A stretch of DNA of 64,000 bases from Shewanella sp. UCD-KL12. GTDB taxonomy: Bacteria; Pseudomonadota; Gammaproteobacteria; Enterobacterales; Shewanellaceae. The stretch spans positions 342,831 to 406,830 of the forward strand of contig NZ_MPHJ01000001.1 of assembly GCF_001957125.1 (NCBI RefSeq), read 5' to 3'. Both the position numbers and the translations under genes were made by a program. Shown here in pieces: positions 7,869 through 17,165 of this stretch (position 1 is its first letter; the number at the start of each line of letters is the position of its first letter). Below the pieces are notes generated by a model that saw only the letters and a list, made by a program, of their open reading frames with translations, did no database searches and had not been told where the DNA came from.

Positions 7869-9005
7869 ATGGAAACGAGTCAAGCTAAAGCACCCAAACG
7901 CAGGTTGATGTCACTCGATGCGCTAAGGGGCTTCGATATGTTCTGGATATTGGGCGGTGAAGCCCTGTTTGCTGGATTACTCGCCTGGACTAGTTGGCAA
8001 GGCTGGAAGATTGCCGATGCACAGATGCATCATAGCCAGTGGCACGGTTTTACTTTTTATGACCTTATTTTCCCGTTATTTATCTTTCTCTCCGGCGTTG
8101 CTTTAGGTCTATCACCAAAGCGTTTAGATAAACTCCCAATAGCTCAGCGAATGCCTATGTATAAGCACTCCGTTAAGCGTCTTGCACTACTGCTATTTTT
8201 TGGTGTTCTTTATAATCATGGTTGGGGCACGGGGGCGCCAGTTGCCGTTGATGAGGTCAGATATGCCAGTGTACTTGGCCGAATTGCTTTCGCTTGGTTT
8301 TTTGCTGCCATGCTCGTTTGGCATACTAGCTTAAGGACTCAGCTGTTTGTCACATTAGGTATAGTTATCGGATATGGATTGACGCAATTGTTTATGCCAT
8401 TTCCTGGTGGTACACCAGGTCTGTTTACGGCTCAGGGAACGATTAATGCCTACTTTGATACCCATTTTTTACCTGGGATCACCTACCAGAATAGGCCGTT
8501 AGACCCAGAAGGTATCCTTTCTACTATCCCTGCTATTGCCAATGCTATGGCTGGGGTGTTCGTTGGTCACTTTATTGTTAAGGAGCATAAAAAGGGGGAG
8601 TGGGCGAAAGTGGCTTCACTGCTGCTCGCTGGTGGTTTAGTTTTAGCACTCGGTTGGCTGCTTGACCTTGTTATTCCGGTAAACAAAGATCTATGGACTA
8701 GCTCATTTGTGTTAGTTACTACGGGCTGGAGTATCATCCTATTAGCGATATTCTATACCGTTGTGGATCTACTTAAGTGGCAAAAAATAGCCTTCCCGTT
8801 TGTGGTGATAGGCTGTAACGCGATCATCATTTATTTAGCTTCGAGCATAGTCAATTGGAAATACATTTCACAAAGCCTGTTTGGCGGCGTAGTTAATGCT
8901 TTTCCTGTATCAGCACAAGGTTTAGTGGCGGTGATTACATTGCTATTAGTGCAATGGTTACTGCTGTTTTGGATGTATAAACGTGACATTTTCATCAAGG
9001 TTTAA
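7869..9005 (+). CDS. nagX: NagX, DUF5009/HGSNAT-like inner-membrane protein
   Basis: A 378-residue protein with about ten membrane segments. The N-terminal motif RRLMSLDALRGFDMFWI, followed by HHSQWHGFTFYDLIFPLFIFLSG in the next segments, is typical of bacterial relatives of heparan-alpha-glucosaminide N-acetyltransferase (COG4299). In Shewanella nag clusters this gene is called nagX; its reaction is unproven. Proposed roles are GlcNAc transport support or transfer of acetyl groups to amino sugars. It starts 79 bases after the nagA terminator, with AGGG before the ATG, and precedes nagP. Assignment rests on family resemblance and its conserved place in the locus. Confidence 0.85.
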   Translation: METSQAKAPKRRLMSLDALRGFDMFWILGGEALFAGLLAWTSWQGWKIADAQMHHSQWHGFTFYDLIFPLFIFLSGVALGLSPKRLDKLPIAQRMPMYKHSVKRLALLLFFGVLYNHGWGTGAPVAVDEVRYASVLGRIAFAWFFAAMLVWHTSLRTQLFVTLGIVIGYGLTQLFMPFPGGTPGLFTAQGTINAYFDTHFLPGITYQNRPLDPEGILSTIPAIANAMAGVFVGHFIVKEHKKGEWAKVASLLLAGGLVLALGWLLDLVIPVNKDLWTSSFVLVTTGWSIILLAIFYTVVDLLKWQKIAFPFVVIGCNAIIIYLASSIVNWKYISQSLFGGVVNAFPVSAQGLVAVITLLLVQWLLLFWMYKRDIFIKV

Positions 9006-9092
9006 GTTTTAATCAATAAAATTTGGATGTTTTTTAACGCATTAAATCGGCGATTTAGCTGGAATGTTGGTGGTTTTTAGGTGAATAGTTAA

Positions 9093-9131
9093 AATGACAG
9101 CGTTGTCTTTTTTGTTTTTCTGTTTTAACAT
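9093..9131 (+). promoter_or_regulatory. nagP promoter overlapped by NagR-type operator 4
   Basis: AATGACAGCGTTGTCTTT (9093-9110) matches the NagR operator except for one base in the right half-site (TCT in place of TCA). Its right half contains TTGTCT (9103-9108), which with a 17-base spacer and TAACAT (9126-9131) forms a fair sigma-70 promoter. The repressor would sit on the -35 element. Transcription would start near 9138, leaving a leader of about 125 bases before nagP. Confidence 0.75.
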
Positions 9132-9264
9132 CAGTGAAACAAAGTCAGTTCTTACTCTTATTAGATGAGTGATTTTGGGCTTTTGACTATAAATCTAGTG
9201 TATAAATGTTTAAGAGATATTAGCTGTACCTGATATCTACAATAAAATTATAAGAAGCAGGCTT

Positions 9265-10572
9265 ATGGAAATGACAGTAAATAGTGAAAGTAAACGTAGT
9301 AACTTAATTCCGATGGCAATCGTCGCCGGACTGTTTTTCATCTTAGGTTTTGCGACCTGGCTCAACGGTTCGTTGATGCCCTATTTGAAACAGATCCTCC
9401 AGCTAACCCCCCTCCAAGCATCTCTCATTCTTTTCTCTTTCTATATCGCAGTAACTTTTACCGCACTCCCTTCGGCGTGGGTGATCAGGAAAGTGGGTTA
9501 TAAAACAGGTATGGCATTGGGTATGGGGGTCATGATGATCGCTGGCCTATTGTTTATCCCCGCAGCTAAAACTCAAATCTTTGGCTTGTTTCTTTTCGCT
9601 CAGTTGGTGATGGGGGCAGGGCAGACCTTGCTTCAAACCGCGGTTAACCCTTATGTGGTGAGAATAGGCCCTGAAGAGTCTGCAGCGGCTCGAGTGAGCG
9701 TAATGGGAATATTGAATAAAGGCGCAGGCGTAATTGCCCCATTGGTTTTCAGCGCGCTTATTCTTGATAGTTTCAGAGACCGAGTAGGTACTGAGTTAAC
9801 TCAAGCACATATTGATGAGATGGCGAATGGGTTAGTCTTACCTTACCTTGGAATGGCACTGTTTATTGGTTTGTTAGCTATTTTAGTTAAGAAGTCACCA
9901 CTGCCAGAGCTTGAAAATGAAGACGATGAAGTTGAAGAGGGTGGTAAAGGACACACGAGAGAAGCATTATCTCACCCTAACTTAGCACTCGGTGTGGTAG
10001 CACTATTTTTCTATGTCGCAGTAGAGGTGATTGCAGGTGATACTATTGGTACATTTGCCTTGTCACTTGGTATTGAAAGTTACGGGGTGATGACCTCGTA
10101 TACTATGATCTGTATGGTTGTCGGTTATATCATTGGTATTTTGACTATCCCGCGCTTTATCTCACAGCCAAAGGCGTTAATGGTTTCAGCTATTTTAGGC
10201 ATGGTGCTGACTCTTGGAATACTGTTTGGTGACAATGAGTCTTACGCGATAGCAAACGCTGTATTAGTGCCATTTGGTGGTGCTCAGTTGCCAGATACGC
10301 TACTGATGATTGCTCTGCTTGGTTTGGCTAATGCAATTGTTTGGCCTGCAGTTTGGCCACTTGCTCTATCTGGAATGGGTAAATTAACCAGTACTGGCTC
10401 TGCGCTACTTGTTATGGGTATTGCTGGTGGTGCATTTGGACCACTATTTTGGGGGCTGACAAGCTCTGCCACCTCCTTGGGGATCCAGGGTGGTTATATG
10501 GTGATGTTCCCATGTTACCTATTTATTCTTTTCTATGCTGTTAAAGGCTATAAGATGAAAAGCTGGAAGTAG
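9265..10572 (+). CDS. nagP: N-acetylglucosamine permease (MFS, GGP family)
   Basis: NagP imports GlcNAc across the inner membrane, replacing the PTS used by enterobacteria. The 435-residue protein has twelve predicted membrane segments and the fucose/glucose-galactose permease features FFILGFATWLNGSLMPYLK in segment 1 and QTLLQTAVNPYVVRIGP in segment 4. A charged loop between the halves (residues about 213-230, ELENEDDEVEEGGKG) is rich in Asp and Glu. It has its own operator-overlapped promoter and is followed by a strong terminator. Because uptake brings in unphosphorylated sugar, it fits with the NagK kinase upstream. Confidence 0.92.
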   Translation: MEMTVNSESKRSNLIPMAIVAGLFFILGFATWLNGSLMPYLKQILQLTPLQASLILFSFYIAVTFTALPSAWVIRKVGYKTGMALGMGVMMIAGLLFIPAAKTQIFGLFLFAQLVMGAGQTLLQTAVNPYVVRIGPEESAAARVSVMGILNKGAGVIAPLVFSALILDSFRDRVGTELTQAHIDEMANGLVLPYLGMALFIGLLAILVKKSPLPELENEDDEVEEGGKGHTREALSHPNLALGVVALFFYVAVEVIAGDTIGTFALSLGIESYGVMTSYTMICMVVGYIIGILTIPRFISQPKALMVSAILGMVLTLGILFGDNESYAIANAVLVPFGGAQLPDTLLMIALLGLANAIVWPAVWPLALSGMGKLTSTGSALLVMGIAGGAFGPLFWGLTSSATSLGIQGGYMVMFPCYLFILFYAVKGYKMKSWK

Positions 10573-10601
10573 CATTCTAACCGTTACTAGTGAACAGCGA
10601 T

Positions 10602-10627
10602 AAAAGGAGCCAAAGGGCTCCTTTTTT
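10602..10627 (+). terminator. Terminator after nagP
   Basis: AAAAGGAGCC, a loop AAAG and GGCTCCTTTTTT form a short perfect hairpin with a T tail, 30 bases after the nagP stop. It marks the right end of the GlcNAc locus. Confidence 0.9.
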
Positions 10628-10902
10628 GTGTCTGGTATATGAACTTGAAGTCGTAAGCTCTTAGGCTACTAGAGGTGAATAAGGGCTGATATAGATGAGA
10701 CTGCGAGGAAGAAGCAAGAAGCAAGGAGGCTTATTGGTTACAGAGCACGGAGAGGTGAACGTACAGCTGTTATGCAGTGAATCTGTCAGTAACCTCACCA
10801 ACTAGATGTATAAGCCTGCTGTTTAACTTGTCGATGCAAATACTTCAGTCATAGAGAATTCTAGAATAATGCCGAGTTTTTGGGTTTCACAAATTTGAAA
10901 GA

Positions 10903-10966
10903 TGGTGTCATAACCAAGAGTTGAAGATCTGGTAGCGGTAAACAACTGGCTCAAAGTTGTGAGTAG
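10903..10966 (-). pseudogene. tRNA-like remnant A
   Basis: Read leftward the element ends in ...GACACCA, has a T-loop-like CTTCAACTCTTGG and an anticodon-arm-like GTTGTTTACCGCTAC, but lacks a proper acceptor stem and D arm. It lies just beyond the terminator of the tRNA-Thr gene. Two relatives lie at 11726 and 11839. The shared 3' end (CCA included) and T arm show descent from a tRNA. It is unlikely to be a working tRNA. Confidence 0.6.
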
Positions 10967-10986
10967 GTGAGGTGAATTTCAGATAC

Positions 10987-11010
10987 AAAAAAGCCACTAA
11001 TTAAAGTGGC
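10987..11010 (-). terminator. Terminator of tRNA unit 1
   Basis: Read leftward, GCCACT pairs with AGTGGC across TTAATT and is followed by six T. It lies 23 bases after the tRNA-Thr 3' end and ends this tRNA transcript. Confidence 0.85.
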
Positions 11011-11033
11011 TTGTTTGTTCTTCTTTAGGAAGA

Positions 11034-11109
<76 letters not shown>

Positions 11110-11116
11110 TAAATGT

Positions 11117-11192
11117 TGGTGCCCGAACCCGGAATCGAACCAGGGACACGAGGATTTTCAATCCTCTGCTCTACCGACTGAGCTATTCGGGC
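11117..11192 (-). tRNA. tRNA-Phe (GAA), copy 1
   Basis: The 76-base gene has acceptor GCCCGAA/TTCGGGC, D arm GCTCAGTCGGTAGAGC, anticodon arm GGATTGAAAATCC with anticodon GAA, T arm GGTTCGATTCC, and an encoded CCA end. It is the first gene of the leftward Phe-Thr unit. An identical copy is at 12042-12117. Confidence 0.96.
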
Positions 11193-11272
11193 AACTAAAC
11201 TAAGCGTTAGTTAACTACTTCAAACAAACTTTAAACTGGGTTGTTAATGCCCTTGTCGTTTGGAGTGCGCGT

Positions 11273-11301
11273 ATAGTATAGCGATGTTATTAGCTGTGCA
11301 A
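11273..11301 (-). promoter_or_regulatory. Stable-RNA promoter of tRNA unit 1
   Basis: Read leftward, TTGCAC (11301-11296), a 17-base spacer and TACTAT (11278-11273) precede the GC-rich discriminator ACGCGCACTCC. The same discriminator and spacing occur at unit 2, which supports the assignment. A GC-rich discriminator is typical of stringently controlled stable-RNA promoters. Confidence 0.65.
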
Positions 11302-11725
11302 GCCCTTTTTGAACAATTTTGTTTAAGCTGTCAAAAACTGAACAGATAAGGCATTTAAGCACTAAGACAATAGAAGGAATATAGGCGATGGCGCTGCTTA
11401 AACTGAATAAACCAGGTGTGCTAATTTGGTGTGCTAGTTTGATTTGCTAATAGTTTGAAAATGGTAAAAGCAGTGCAGGTGGGATTTGTATGCATTGGCC
11501 TGATCAACTTCAGAGTTCGCCCAATGTTCTATCGACTACAGTCTTAACAACACTAGTTCAGTGCTTCAGTCTCTTACTATATTTGTTTATGTCTCATTCT
11601 AGCCTGAAATTGATTCAAGCTTCATGCTCTTTAGTTGATGGGGAAATAGTAGGTTAATTCAGAGGTGCATAGCCCCGTGCAGTATTGAGAATTCTCACTC
11701 TTCACTTTTAATAACAGAGTGAAGG
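11302..11725. other. Spacer between the two tRNA units, no gene seen
   Basis: About 420 bases that separate the promoter of unit 1 from the tRNA-like remnants of unit 2. I see no open frame with a ribosome site, no terminator and no RNA fold. It holds the inverted-repeat-like GAGAATTCTC at 11686, which recurs in part (AGAGAATTCTAG) beside remnant A. Confidence 0.5.
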
Positions 11726-11785
11726 TGGTTCAGTTGCTAAGAGTTGGAAGTCTGGTTGATTTAAACTACTGAGCCATTCTGCAAT
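11726..11785 (-). pseudogene. tRNA-like remnant B
   Basis: Read leftward: GGCTCAGTAGTTTAAATC, CTTCCAACTCTTAG and a terminal GAACCA. The T-loop-like CCAACTC and the CCA end align with remnants A and C. No acceptor stem forms. It lies between the two tRNA units, 54 bases beyond remnant C in the leftward direction. Confidence 0.5.
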
Positions 11786-11838
11786 ACGACAAACAGCAGT
11801 CATAAAAAGATGAACAATGCCGAGACTTTCTTATTGTA

Positions 11839-11900
11839 TGGTGCCAGCTCTAAAGAGTTGAAGCACTGGTAGTTGTAAACTACTGATTCAATGCAGTGAG
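11839..11900 (-). pseudogene. tRNA-like remnant C
   Basis: The best preserved of the three remnants. Read leftward it has GTAGTTTACAACTAC, which can form a 4-bp stem with a 7-base loop TTTACAA (TAC at the anticodon place), then CTTCAACTC as a T-loop relic, and GAGCTGGCACCA, close to the tRNA-Thr 3' end GTGCCGGCACCA. The D arm and 5' acceptor strand are missing. It begins 22 bases beyond the terminator of unit 2. Confidence 0.6.
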
Positions 11901-11922
11901 TGGAATTGGTGAATTTCAGATA

Positions 11923-11947
11923 CAAAAAAGCCACTCAAAAGAGTGGC
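11923..11947 (-). terminator. Terminator of tRNA unit 2
   Basis: Read leftward, GCCACTC pairs with GAGTGGC across a 5-base loop and is followed by six T. It is the counterpart of the terminator at 10987-11010, with one more base pair and a different loop. Confidence 0.85.
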
Positions 11948-11958
11948 TTAATCGTATA

Positions 11959-12034
<76 letters not shown>

Positions 12035-12041
12035 TAAATGT

Positions 12042-12117
12042 TGGTGCCCGAACCCGGAATCGAACCAGGGACACGAGGATTTTCAATCCTCTGCTCTACC
12101 GACTGAGCTATTCGGGC
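12042..12117 (-). tRNA. tRNA-Phe (GAA), copy 2
   Basis: Identical over 76 bases to copy 1: acceptor GCCCGAA, anticodon GAA in GGATTGAAAATCC, encoded CCA. First gene of the second leftward Phe-Thr unit. Confidence 0.96.
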
Positions 12118-12197
12118 AACTAAACTAAGCGTTAGTTAACTACTTCAAACAAACTTTAAACTGGGTTGTTAACGCCCTTGTCGTTTGGAGTGCGCGT

Positions 12198-12226
12198 ATC
12201 TTATAGCGCACTCTTTTTTCCTGCAA
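12198..12226 (-). promoter_or_regulatory. Stable-RNA promoter of tRNA unit 2
   Basis: Read leftward, TTGCAG (12226-12221), a 17-base spacer and TAAGAT (12203-12198) precede ACGCGCACTCC, the same discriminator as in unit 1. The -35 and -10 hexamers differ between the two units, so the duplication boundary lies close to the start of the transcript. Confidence 0.65.
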
Positions 12227-12299
12227 GTGATATTTTGAATAAAACTTACTGTTCGGTTAGTTAGTGTTCAAAAACTGCTGCAGGCTGTCCATTAACGGG

Positions 12300-12578
12300 C
12301 TATTCGTCGTCTTTTTGTGGGACGTAACCTTCAATCTCTACGTCTTTCCCCTCAAATAAAAAGTTAATCATCTGCTCTTCGAGAAATTTTCGGTCATCAA
12401 CATTCATCATGTTGAGCTTCTTTTCATTAATCAACATAGTTTGCTTCGACTGCCATAGCGCCCAAGCTTCTTTGCTGACGTTATCAAAAATTCGCTTACC
12501 TAGCTCACCAGGGTATAGCTGGAATCCAAGGCCTTCAGATTCTTTTTTTAGATAAACGCAGTTTACAGTGCGAGCCAT
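12300..12578 (-). CDS. yggX: Fe(II)-trafficking/oxidative-stress protein YggX
   Basis: A 92-residue protein with the full YggX pattern: [19 protein letters not shown] with the conserved Cys7, then [18 protein letters not shown] and [15 protein letters not shown]. In enterobacteria YggX protects iron-sulfur enzymes from oxidative damage and takes part in iron traffic. It follows mutY after 2 bases on the same strand, the arrangement known from E. coli, and MutY itself needs an iron-sulfur cluster. Length matches the family (about 90). Confidence 0.95.
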   Translation of the reverse strand: MARTVNCVYLKKESEGLGFQLYPGELGKRIFDNVSKEAWALWQSKQTMLINEKKLNMMNVDDRKFLEEQMINFLFEGKDVEIEGYVPQKDDE

Positions 12579-12580
12579 GA

Positions 12581-13666
12581 TTACTCCTTAATTAATACAG
12601 AACCTAAGCTGGCTAGAATACGCTCAGTTGCCGCAGCTAAGCCAACTTTAGGGGGATGGGGTAAGTTATACCAGAGTGAAGGCTTATCTTCCATGATCTG
12701 GTTATCGCTCCAACTTTTGACCTCGACATTAATCGGACTGACATCTAGGTGGAAGTGACTAAAGGTATGCCTAAAACCTGCCAGCTCCTCTTTAAGGGAG
12801 AACGCTAACCCTATAGAGTTTAAATAACTGTTCAGCTCATCATGGGATGAGAACTCTGGAAAGCACCAGAGTCCACCCCAGATGCCAGTAGGGGGTCTTT
12901 TTTCTAGAAAGACTTCGTCTCCCCGAGAGAGGACCAGCATAAAGGCAGATTTTGCAGGAATAACTTTTTTTGGTTTTTTCCCAGGGTATTCAGTTTGTCG
13001 GCCAGCTAACTGTGCTTTGCAATCAAGTGCAACAGGGCATTCGCTGCAGAGTGGTTTTGAACGGGAGCAGATCGATGCGCCTATATCCATCATTGCCTGG
13101 TTGTACTTTTGTACGTTAACAGCAGGGGTTAGCTTATCTGTTAACTCCCAGAGCTTATTTTCAACAGGCTTCTTACCTGGCCAGCCCTCAATTGCACCGT
13201 GGCGTGCTAAGACTCGTTTTACATTGCCGTCGAGAATGGAGTGGTGCTGTGATAAAGAAAGGGAAAGTACAGCACCAGCCGTTGAGCGACCTATACCAGG
13301 TAATGCCAGTACATTATCAAAGTCGTTTGGAAATATAGAAGCGTATTCATCTCGAATTACTTGCGCTGATTTATGTAAATTACGGGCTCTCGCATAATAT
13401 CCAAGTCCCGTCCAATGATGAAGTACTTCATCTTGAGGAGCGTTTGCAAGGCTATCGATATTAGGAAAGCGCTCCATAAACTTAAGATAGTAGGGGATAA
13501 CTGTACTGACTTGAGTTTGCTGCAGCATAATTTCAGATACCCACACTTTATAAGGGGTCTTATTAAGCTGCCAGGGTAAGTGTTTGCGTCCATATTTGTC
13601 GTACCAGTTTATGATGCGATCGGAGAAGGGGGCTGGCTTGATAATATTGGTCGTCACTGAAGGCAT
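12581..13666 (-). CDS. mutY: A/G-specific adenine glycosylase MutY
   Basis: MutY removes adenine paired with 8-oxoguanine. The 361-residue protein has the catalytic Glu45 in [10 protein letters not shown], the helix-hairpin-helix [12 protein letters not shown] (122-133) with catalytic Asp146 in [11 protein letters not shown], and the [4Fe-4S] ligands Cys200, Cys207, Cys210 and Cys216 in the spacing C-x6-C-x2-C-x5-C. A NUDIX-like C-terminal domain (from about residue 235) recognises 8-oxoguanine. It is divergent from trmB across 257 bases and cotranscribed with yggX. Confidence 0.97.
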   Translation of the reverse strand: MPSVTTNIIKPAPFSDRIINWYDKYGRKHLPWQLNKTPYKVWVSEIMLQQTQVSTVIPYYLKFMERFPNIDSLANAPQDEVLHHWTGLGYYARARNLHKSAQVIRDEYASIFPNDFDNVLALPGIGRSTAGAVLSLSLSQHHSILDGNVKRVLARHGAIEGWPGKKPVENKLWELTDKLTPAVNVQKYNQAMMDIGASICSRSKPLCSECPVALDCKAQLAGRQTEYPGKKPKKVIPAKSAFMLVLSRGDEVFLEKRPPTGIWGGLWCFPEFSSHDELNSYLNSIGLAFSLKEELAGFRHTFSHFHLDVSPINVEVKSWSDNQIMEDKPSLWYNLPHPPKVGLAAATERILASLGSVLIKE

Positions 13667-13923
13667 AGAGAGCTAGGCTTTTAAAGGTGGAGTAGTATCA
13701 GTATGGAGGCAGTCTATCTATCAAGCTCAAACATAACAAGTCGAGAGAGATCTATTCAAAATAATTGCTGCTATATCAGCAAGGATTTCGCAGCTTTTGA
13801 GAAACTTGGTATACTTTGGCCACTAATACTTAACTTGATTAAGCTAAGTAGGGCTTGCACTGGCTAGTAATCTTTGGATAATGCCCTTCTTTTCTATTAA
13901 TCCAGCCATGACAGAGGGCGAAA

Positions 13924-14640
13924 ATGAGCGACGTTACAACCGCGGAATTTAATGAAGAAGGTAAGTACCTTCGCAAAGTAAGAAGCTTTGTATTAAGAGA
14001 AGGCCGATTGACCAAAGGTCAGGCCGCCGCGATGGAACAGCAGTGGCCACTTATGGGGCTTGATTACTCGCCAGAGCCGCTCGATTTAGTTCAAGTTTTT
14101 GGCAGAGAAGCTGATACAGTTCTCGAGATTGGTTTTGGAATGGGGGCCTCTTTAGTAGAGATGGCTAAAGCATCTCCTGAATTAAACTTTATTGGTATTG
14201 AAGTGCATAAGCCTGGTGTTGGTGCCTGTCTAGCGGAAGCTGCAGAAGCTGGTGTGACAAACCTGCGGGTTTATCATCATGATGCCATTGAGGTACTAGA
14301 GAATAGTATTGCTGCTGGCTCATTGGCTAGAGTGCAACTTTTCTTCCCAGACCCTTGGCATAAGAAGCGTCACCATAAGCGTCGTATTGTTCAGTCAGAG
14401 TTTGCACAGCGTATTCGCACAACATTGAAAATTGGTGGTGTTTTCCATTTAGCGACAGATTGGGAAAACTACAGTGAGCACATGCTTGAGGTGATGAGGG
14501 CTGCAGAAGGTTATAAAAACCAGTCATCGACAGGTGATGTTGTAGCGCGTCCTGATCATAGACCTTTGACAAAATTCGAAGCCAGAGGCCATAGGTTAGG
14601 TCACGGTGTTTGGGATATTATGTTTGAGCGAGTCGATTAG
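13924..14640 (+). CDS. trmB: tRNA (guanine-46-N7)-methyltransferase
   Basis: TrmB methylates G46 in the variable loop of tRNAs. The 238-residue protein has the S-adenosylmethionine motif [31 protein letters not shown], and the family signature [19 protein letters not shown], with [11 protein letters not shown] later on. All are diagnostic of TrmB. AGGGCG precedes the ATG. It leads a rightward group with yggL and glsA and is divergent from mutY, as in E. coli. Confidence 0.96.
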   Translation: MSDVTTAEFNEEGKYLRKVRSFVLREGRLTKGQAAAMEQQWPLMGLDYSPEPLDLVQVFGREADTVLEIGFGMGASLVEMAKASPELNFIGIEVHKPGVGACLAEAAEAGVTNLRVYHHDAIEVLENSIAAGSLARVQLFFPDPWHKKRHHKRRIVQSEFAQRIRTTLKIGGVFHLATDWENYSEHMLEVMRAAEGYKNQSSTGDVVARPDHRPLTKFEARGHRLGHGVWDIMFERVD

Positions 14641-14700
14641 AGATTTGTATAAAGTTTAATTTAGTACTTTTAAGACATTAAAACCAAGGTGGAAAATACT

Positions 14701-15024
14701 ATGGCTACACGCAGTCGTCGTTTACGTAAAAAATTACGCGTTGATGAGTTTCAAGAGTTTGGCTTTGATATCAACTGGACCTTTGATGCTTCAATAACTG
14801 AAGAGCAGATAGACACCTTAGTTGATGAGTTTATCGAAGCTGTTATTGAACCTCGTAAACTTGGTTTCCATGGTGGTGGACATAAAGAGTGGGAAGGTAT
14901 AATAGCGACTCAAGCTATAGGTCAGTGTACAGAGGATGATCGCGCTGCTGTCACCGATTTTTGGAAGTCAAAAGCTGCATCGGATGTCACAGTTGGTGAG
15001 CTTTACGATATTTGGTGGAGTTAG
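14701..15024 (+). CDS. yggL: YggL family protein (DUF469)
   Basis: A 107-residue protein with the YggL pattern: [19 protein letters not shown] at the N-terminus, [20 protein letters not shown] and [18 protein letters not shown]. In E. coli YggL (YggL/DUF469) has been linked to the ribosome; the exact role is unsettled. The ATG at 14701 has AAGGTGG upstream; a GTG 12 bases earlier is in frame but would overlap that ribosome site. Its stop codon TAG shares its last base with the likely GTG start of glsA (TAGTG), which suggests translational coupling. Confidence 0.92.
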   Translation: MATRSRRLRKKLRVDEFQEFGFDINWTFDASITEEQIDTLVDEFIEAVIEPRKLGFHGGGHKEWEGIIATQAIGQCTEDDRAAVTDFWKSKAASDVTVGELYDIWWS

Positions 15025-15938
15025 TGCCAGAACTTGCACTACTTGAGCAGGTGGTGGAGAAAGTTCGCCCCCTGCTTGGTCAAGGAAAAGTTGCTGATTA
15101 TATTCCTGCACTCGCGAATGTAAATCCTAATAAAATTGGTATCGCAGTTACCAGTGTCGACGGTACGACCATCGGGGCTGGTGATTACCTTGAACCTTTC
15201 TCCATTCAAAGTATCTCTAAAGTTTTTAGTCTGACACTCGCTCTAACCCTTTATGAAGAGGAGGAGATCTGGTCCCGTGTAGGTAAAGAGCCTTCAGGTC
15301 AATCCTTCAACTCTTTAGTGCAGGTTGAGTTGGAACGAGGCTTGCCGAGAAATCCGTTTATCAATGCTGGTGCACTTGTTATTGCCGATCTATTACAAGC
15401 TAGATTAGGTGCCCCAAAGCATAGAATGATCGAACTCATTCGTAGTTTAAGCGCTAATCCCTCATTAATTTCAGACAAAATTGTTGCTTCATCTGAATAT
15501 GAGCATAGTGCCCGAAATGCGGCTATTGCTTATCTAATGAAATCCTTTGGCAACTTTAATAATGATGTCGACACGGTTCTTCATAGCTACTTTCACTACT
15601 GTGCGATGCGAATGAACTGTGCTGATTTATCAAAGGCGATGCTATATCTGGCGAATAAAGGACGTTGTTTAGACGGTTCTCAGCTTATTTCCCCAGTTCA
15701 AACTCGGCAGATGAATGCTTTATTGGCAACCTCAGGCTTATATGATGGCGCAGGGGAGTTTGCTTATCGAGTTGGTATGCCAGGTAAAAGTGGCGTAGGT
15801 GGTGGGATTATTGCTGTCATTCCTGGTGATATGGCAGTATGTGTATGGTCACCAGAGTTAGACCGAAATGGTAACTCCCTCGCAGGAACTGCAGCACTCG
15901 AGGCTTTATGCCAGAGTTTAGGTCGCTCTATTTTTTAA
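15024..15938 (+). CDS. glsA: Glutaminase A
   Basis: This enzyme hydrolyses L-glutamine to glutamate and ammonia. The protein of about 304 residues has the serine beta-lactamase-like glutaminase fold with the catalytic Ser63-x-x-Lys66 in [21 protein letters not shown], and [11 protein letters not shown] near the C-terminus. The GTG at 15024 gives [20 protein letters not shown], the start usual in the family; GGTGGAG lies just before it. GTG at 15015 and TTG at 15012 are other in-frame choices. The GTG overlaps the yggL stop by one base. In E. coli this neighbourhood holds the asparaginase ansB, so a related amidohydrolase activity occupies the place here. Confidence 0.93.
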   Translation: MPELALLEQVVEKVRPLLGQGKVADYIPALANVNPNKIGIAVTSVDGTTIGAGDYLEPFSIQSISKVFSLTLALTLYEEEEIWSRVGKEPSGQSFNSLVQVELERGLPRNPFINAGALVIADLLQARLGAPKHRMIELIRSLSANPSLISDKIVASSEYEHSARNAAIAYLMKSFGNFNNDVDTVLHSYFHYCAMRMNCADLSKAMLYLANKGRCLDGSQLISPVQTRQMNALLATSGLYDGAGEFAYRVGMPGKSGVGGGIIAVIPGDMAVCVWSPELDRNGNSLAGTAALEALCQSLGRSIF

Positions 15939-16235
15939 TCATAATCCTGCTTACCTGTCAGTATCTTTGAGGCTGGCTTAGCAGCTTCGCGTTTCTATTG
16001 AGCTCTTTTCTATTAGTGAATTGACCAACTAGTGGTTCGATTCACTACTCTTCTATTCTTCTTCTATTCTACTTGTAGATCTATAATTAATTAACTCTTT
16101 ATTTTTCAGCTTGTTACCATGTTTGGCATGGCTTGTGCTTTATCTATTTCATGAAGGTTATCAAAAACGTTTGTGAAGCGGTTCTTTACTGGCTTAACGG
16201 TAACCATGAGAACACCTCAATTAAGGATATATTTG

Positions 16236-17069
16236 ATGAGAAAATTAGCGACTTCAATAGGGATTAGCGCACTGTTACTTGCAACAGGAACCGTGACAAG
16301 TGTATCTGCTCACCAAGAGCATTCGTCGACTTCATATTCAAGCGATAACAGTCAGTGCGAAGTAGCGCTTAACTATGATATATCGGTTGAGCCTAAAGTA
16401 TTAGCAGTGAGTGATGCTGGAAAGGAAGTGTACCGAATAGAGATGGGGAAGCTGTATGTTCAAGGAGAGCAAGTTTCACTTGATGCTACACAGCAAAAGC
16501 TAGTGACTCAATATTCAGACGAAGTCTCTAAGCAGGTGCCGGAGGTGATAACTTTAGTACATGATGCTGTAGGTATTGCGTCAACAGCTGCAAGCATGGC
16601 GTTAACTCCGCTACTAGGTGATGCTGCTGGTGCCAAGCTCGATGAGATGATGGACGGATTAGAGAAAAGAGTTGAGCAGGTTGCTTACCAAAATGGTGAT
16701 AAATTCTACTTAGGCTCTACTCAATCGTCATTAGAGGAAACCTTTGGTGAAGAGTTTGAGCAAGAAGTTGAACAGCTGGTTAAAAACTCAATTGGCAGCA
16801 TGATGATCAATTTAGGCAGTGAGATGATGTCTGGTGACGGCGATTCATTTGAACAGAAAATGGAAGCCTTTGGACAAAAAATGGAAAATGTTGGGCAAGA
16901 TATTGAGTTACAGATGGAAAGCCAAGCTCAGGAACTTGAACTGAGAGCTGACAAAATGTGTGATGATTTTCAGCAGCTAATAGCGCTTGAGCAAAAGTTA
17001 AGAACCGTGGTACCTGAGCTAGAAAACTACCCGCTTATAGACTCTCCTAAAGTGGAGTTACTTGAATAA
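16236..17069 (+). CDS. yggN: YggN family secreted protein (DUF2884)
   Basis: A 277-residue exported protein: signal peptide MRKLATSIGISALLLATGTVTSVSA, then a mature chain with CEVALNYDISVEPKVLAV and a long amphipathic C-terminal part (residues about 170-255) rich in Glu, Gln and Met, with FEQKMEAFGQKMENVG repeats that look like coiled coil. It matches the DUF2884/YggN family, whose role is unknown. The ATG at 16236 has AAGGA at 8 bases; an upstream frame adds 21 residues without signal features. It lies 297 bases after glsA and is followed by a terminator. Confidence 0.85.
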   Translation: MRKLATSIGISALLLATGTVTSVSAHQEHSSTSYSSDNSQCEVALNYDISVEPKVLAVSDAGKEVYRIEMGKLYVQGEQVSLDATQQKLVTQYSDEVSKQVPEVITLVHDAVGIASTAASMALTPLLGDAAGAKLDEMMDGLEKRVEQVAYQNGDKFYLGSTQSSLEETFGEEFEQEVEQLVKNSIGSMMINLGSEMMSGDGDSFEQKMEAFGQKMENVGQDIELQMESQAQELELRADKMCDDFQQLIALEQKLRTVVPELENYPLIDSPKVELLE

Positions 17070-17134
17070 CTGATACCGCTTATGTAGGCATATTGAACCT
17101 TAGACCCTCAGTTGCTCCCTCCAAATTTGCAACG

Positions 17135-17165
17135 CCCCTGTGATCTAATTGAATACAGGGGTTTT
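17135..17165 (+). terminator. Terminator after yggN
   Basis: CCCCTGT pairs with ACAGGGG across a 13-base loop, followed by TTTTCTT. It lies 66 bases after the yggN stop. Confidence 0.75.
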
